Source: Phylloscopus collybita
Taxonomy: Eukaryota > Chordata > Aves > Passeriformes > Phylloscopidae
DNA length: 64,000 nt
Direction of reading: 5' to 3'
NCBI GenBank assembly: GCA_027886175.1
Contig: JAJNNQ010000009.1
Location: 6,735,001-6,799,000, forward strand
The position numbers were made by a program, and so were the translations under genes. Below the pieces are notes generated by a model. The model was not told the DNA's origin. It ran no database searches and worked only from the letters and a program-made list of their open reading frames with translations. Shown here in pieces: positions 63,823 to 64,000 of this stretch; position 1 is the stretch's first letter; each line of letters opens with the position of its first letter.

Positions 63823-64000
63823 GCATGTTTCCCCATTTTTGCATAGGTCATTTTCTTAAATTTGAGTATCTGTTTGCTTTATTTGTCTTGCTTCATCTTA
63901 GTGTTAAGTTTAATTATATTGTGGTTGCTACTATTGAGCAGCTCGCCCACTAATAGCTCTTGAATTAGATCCTCTGCACTGCTGAAAACTAAATTCTGAA

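Larger units (their letters stand above)
62900..64000. other. upstream flank of HAUS3
   Basis: The sequence leaves the CpG island and becomes AT-rich. It contains a two-copy tandem duplication (63151-63212) and a T31 run (63791-63821). No coding exon is recognised. In human the next gene this way is MXD4, which would lie beyond the right edge. Confidence 0.6.

Overview
The window is vertebrate nuclear DNA, most likely from a bird. It is AT-rich with one CpG-rich promoter near 62.1-62.9 kb. The interspersed repeats I can recognise are all truncated CR1-type LINEs, two of them ending in the usual CR1 octamer-like 3' tails (ATTCTATG, ATTCTGTG). The genes are split by spliceosomal introns and sit at modest density. 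I cannot name the species.

Two genes are supported, both on the minus strand. From right to left: a CpG-island promoter and non-coding exon 1 (donor at 62332); a short non-coding exon 2 (61159-61209); HAUS3, complete in four coding exons (60606 to 54623, 618 aa); then POLN, DNA polymerase nu, whose first coding exon is at 52041-51921. I placed 17 consecutive POLN coding exons down to 16831 by joining reading frames and splice sites and comparing with remembered human HAUS3 and POLN. They encode 643 residues plus a split Trp codon and stop just after palm motif A. The remaining palm and fingers exons were not found in 1-16830, so POLN runs off the left edge.

The two genes are unrelated in function. 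HAUS3 is a subunit of the augmin (HAUS) complex, which nucleates spindle microtubules from existing ones. POLN is an A-family polymerase related to the POLQ/Mus308 polymerase domain. In human they are reported to share 5' non-coding exons. The layout here fits that: POLN's first coding exon has a good acceptor 14 bases before its ATG and no CpG-rich promoter of its own.

The space between exons is mostly unique intronic sequence with CR1 fragments (5.5, 13.8, 21.7-22.8, 36.2-36.7, 39.4 and 61.8-62.05 kb), microsatellites, and A/T runs. The long POLN introns (14.6 kb between exons 14 and 15; over 16.8 kb after exon 17) contain nothing I can call a gene. The most interesting points are two GC-AG introns in POLN, one with a competing in-frame GT donor; two substitutions in conserved positions around POLN motif A; upstream ORFs in the HAUS3 leader; and a purine-rich repetitive tract with E2F/YY1/CRE/NRF1-like sites at the shared promoter. 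I saw no novel defence, mobile or metabolic system.
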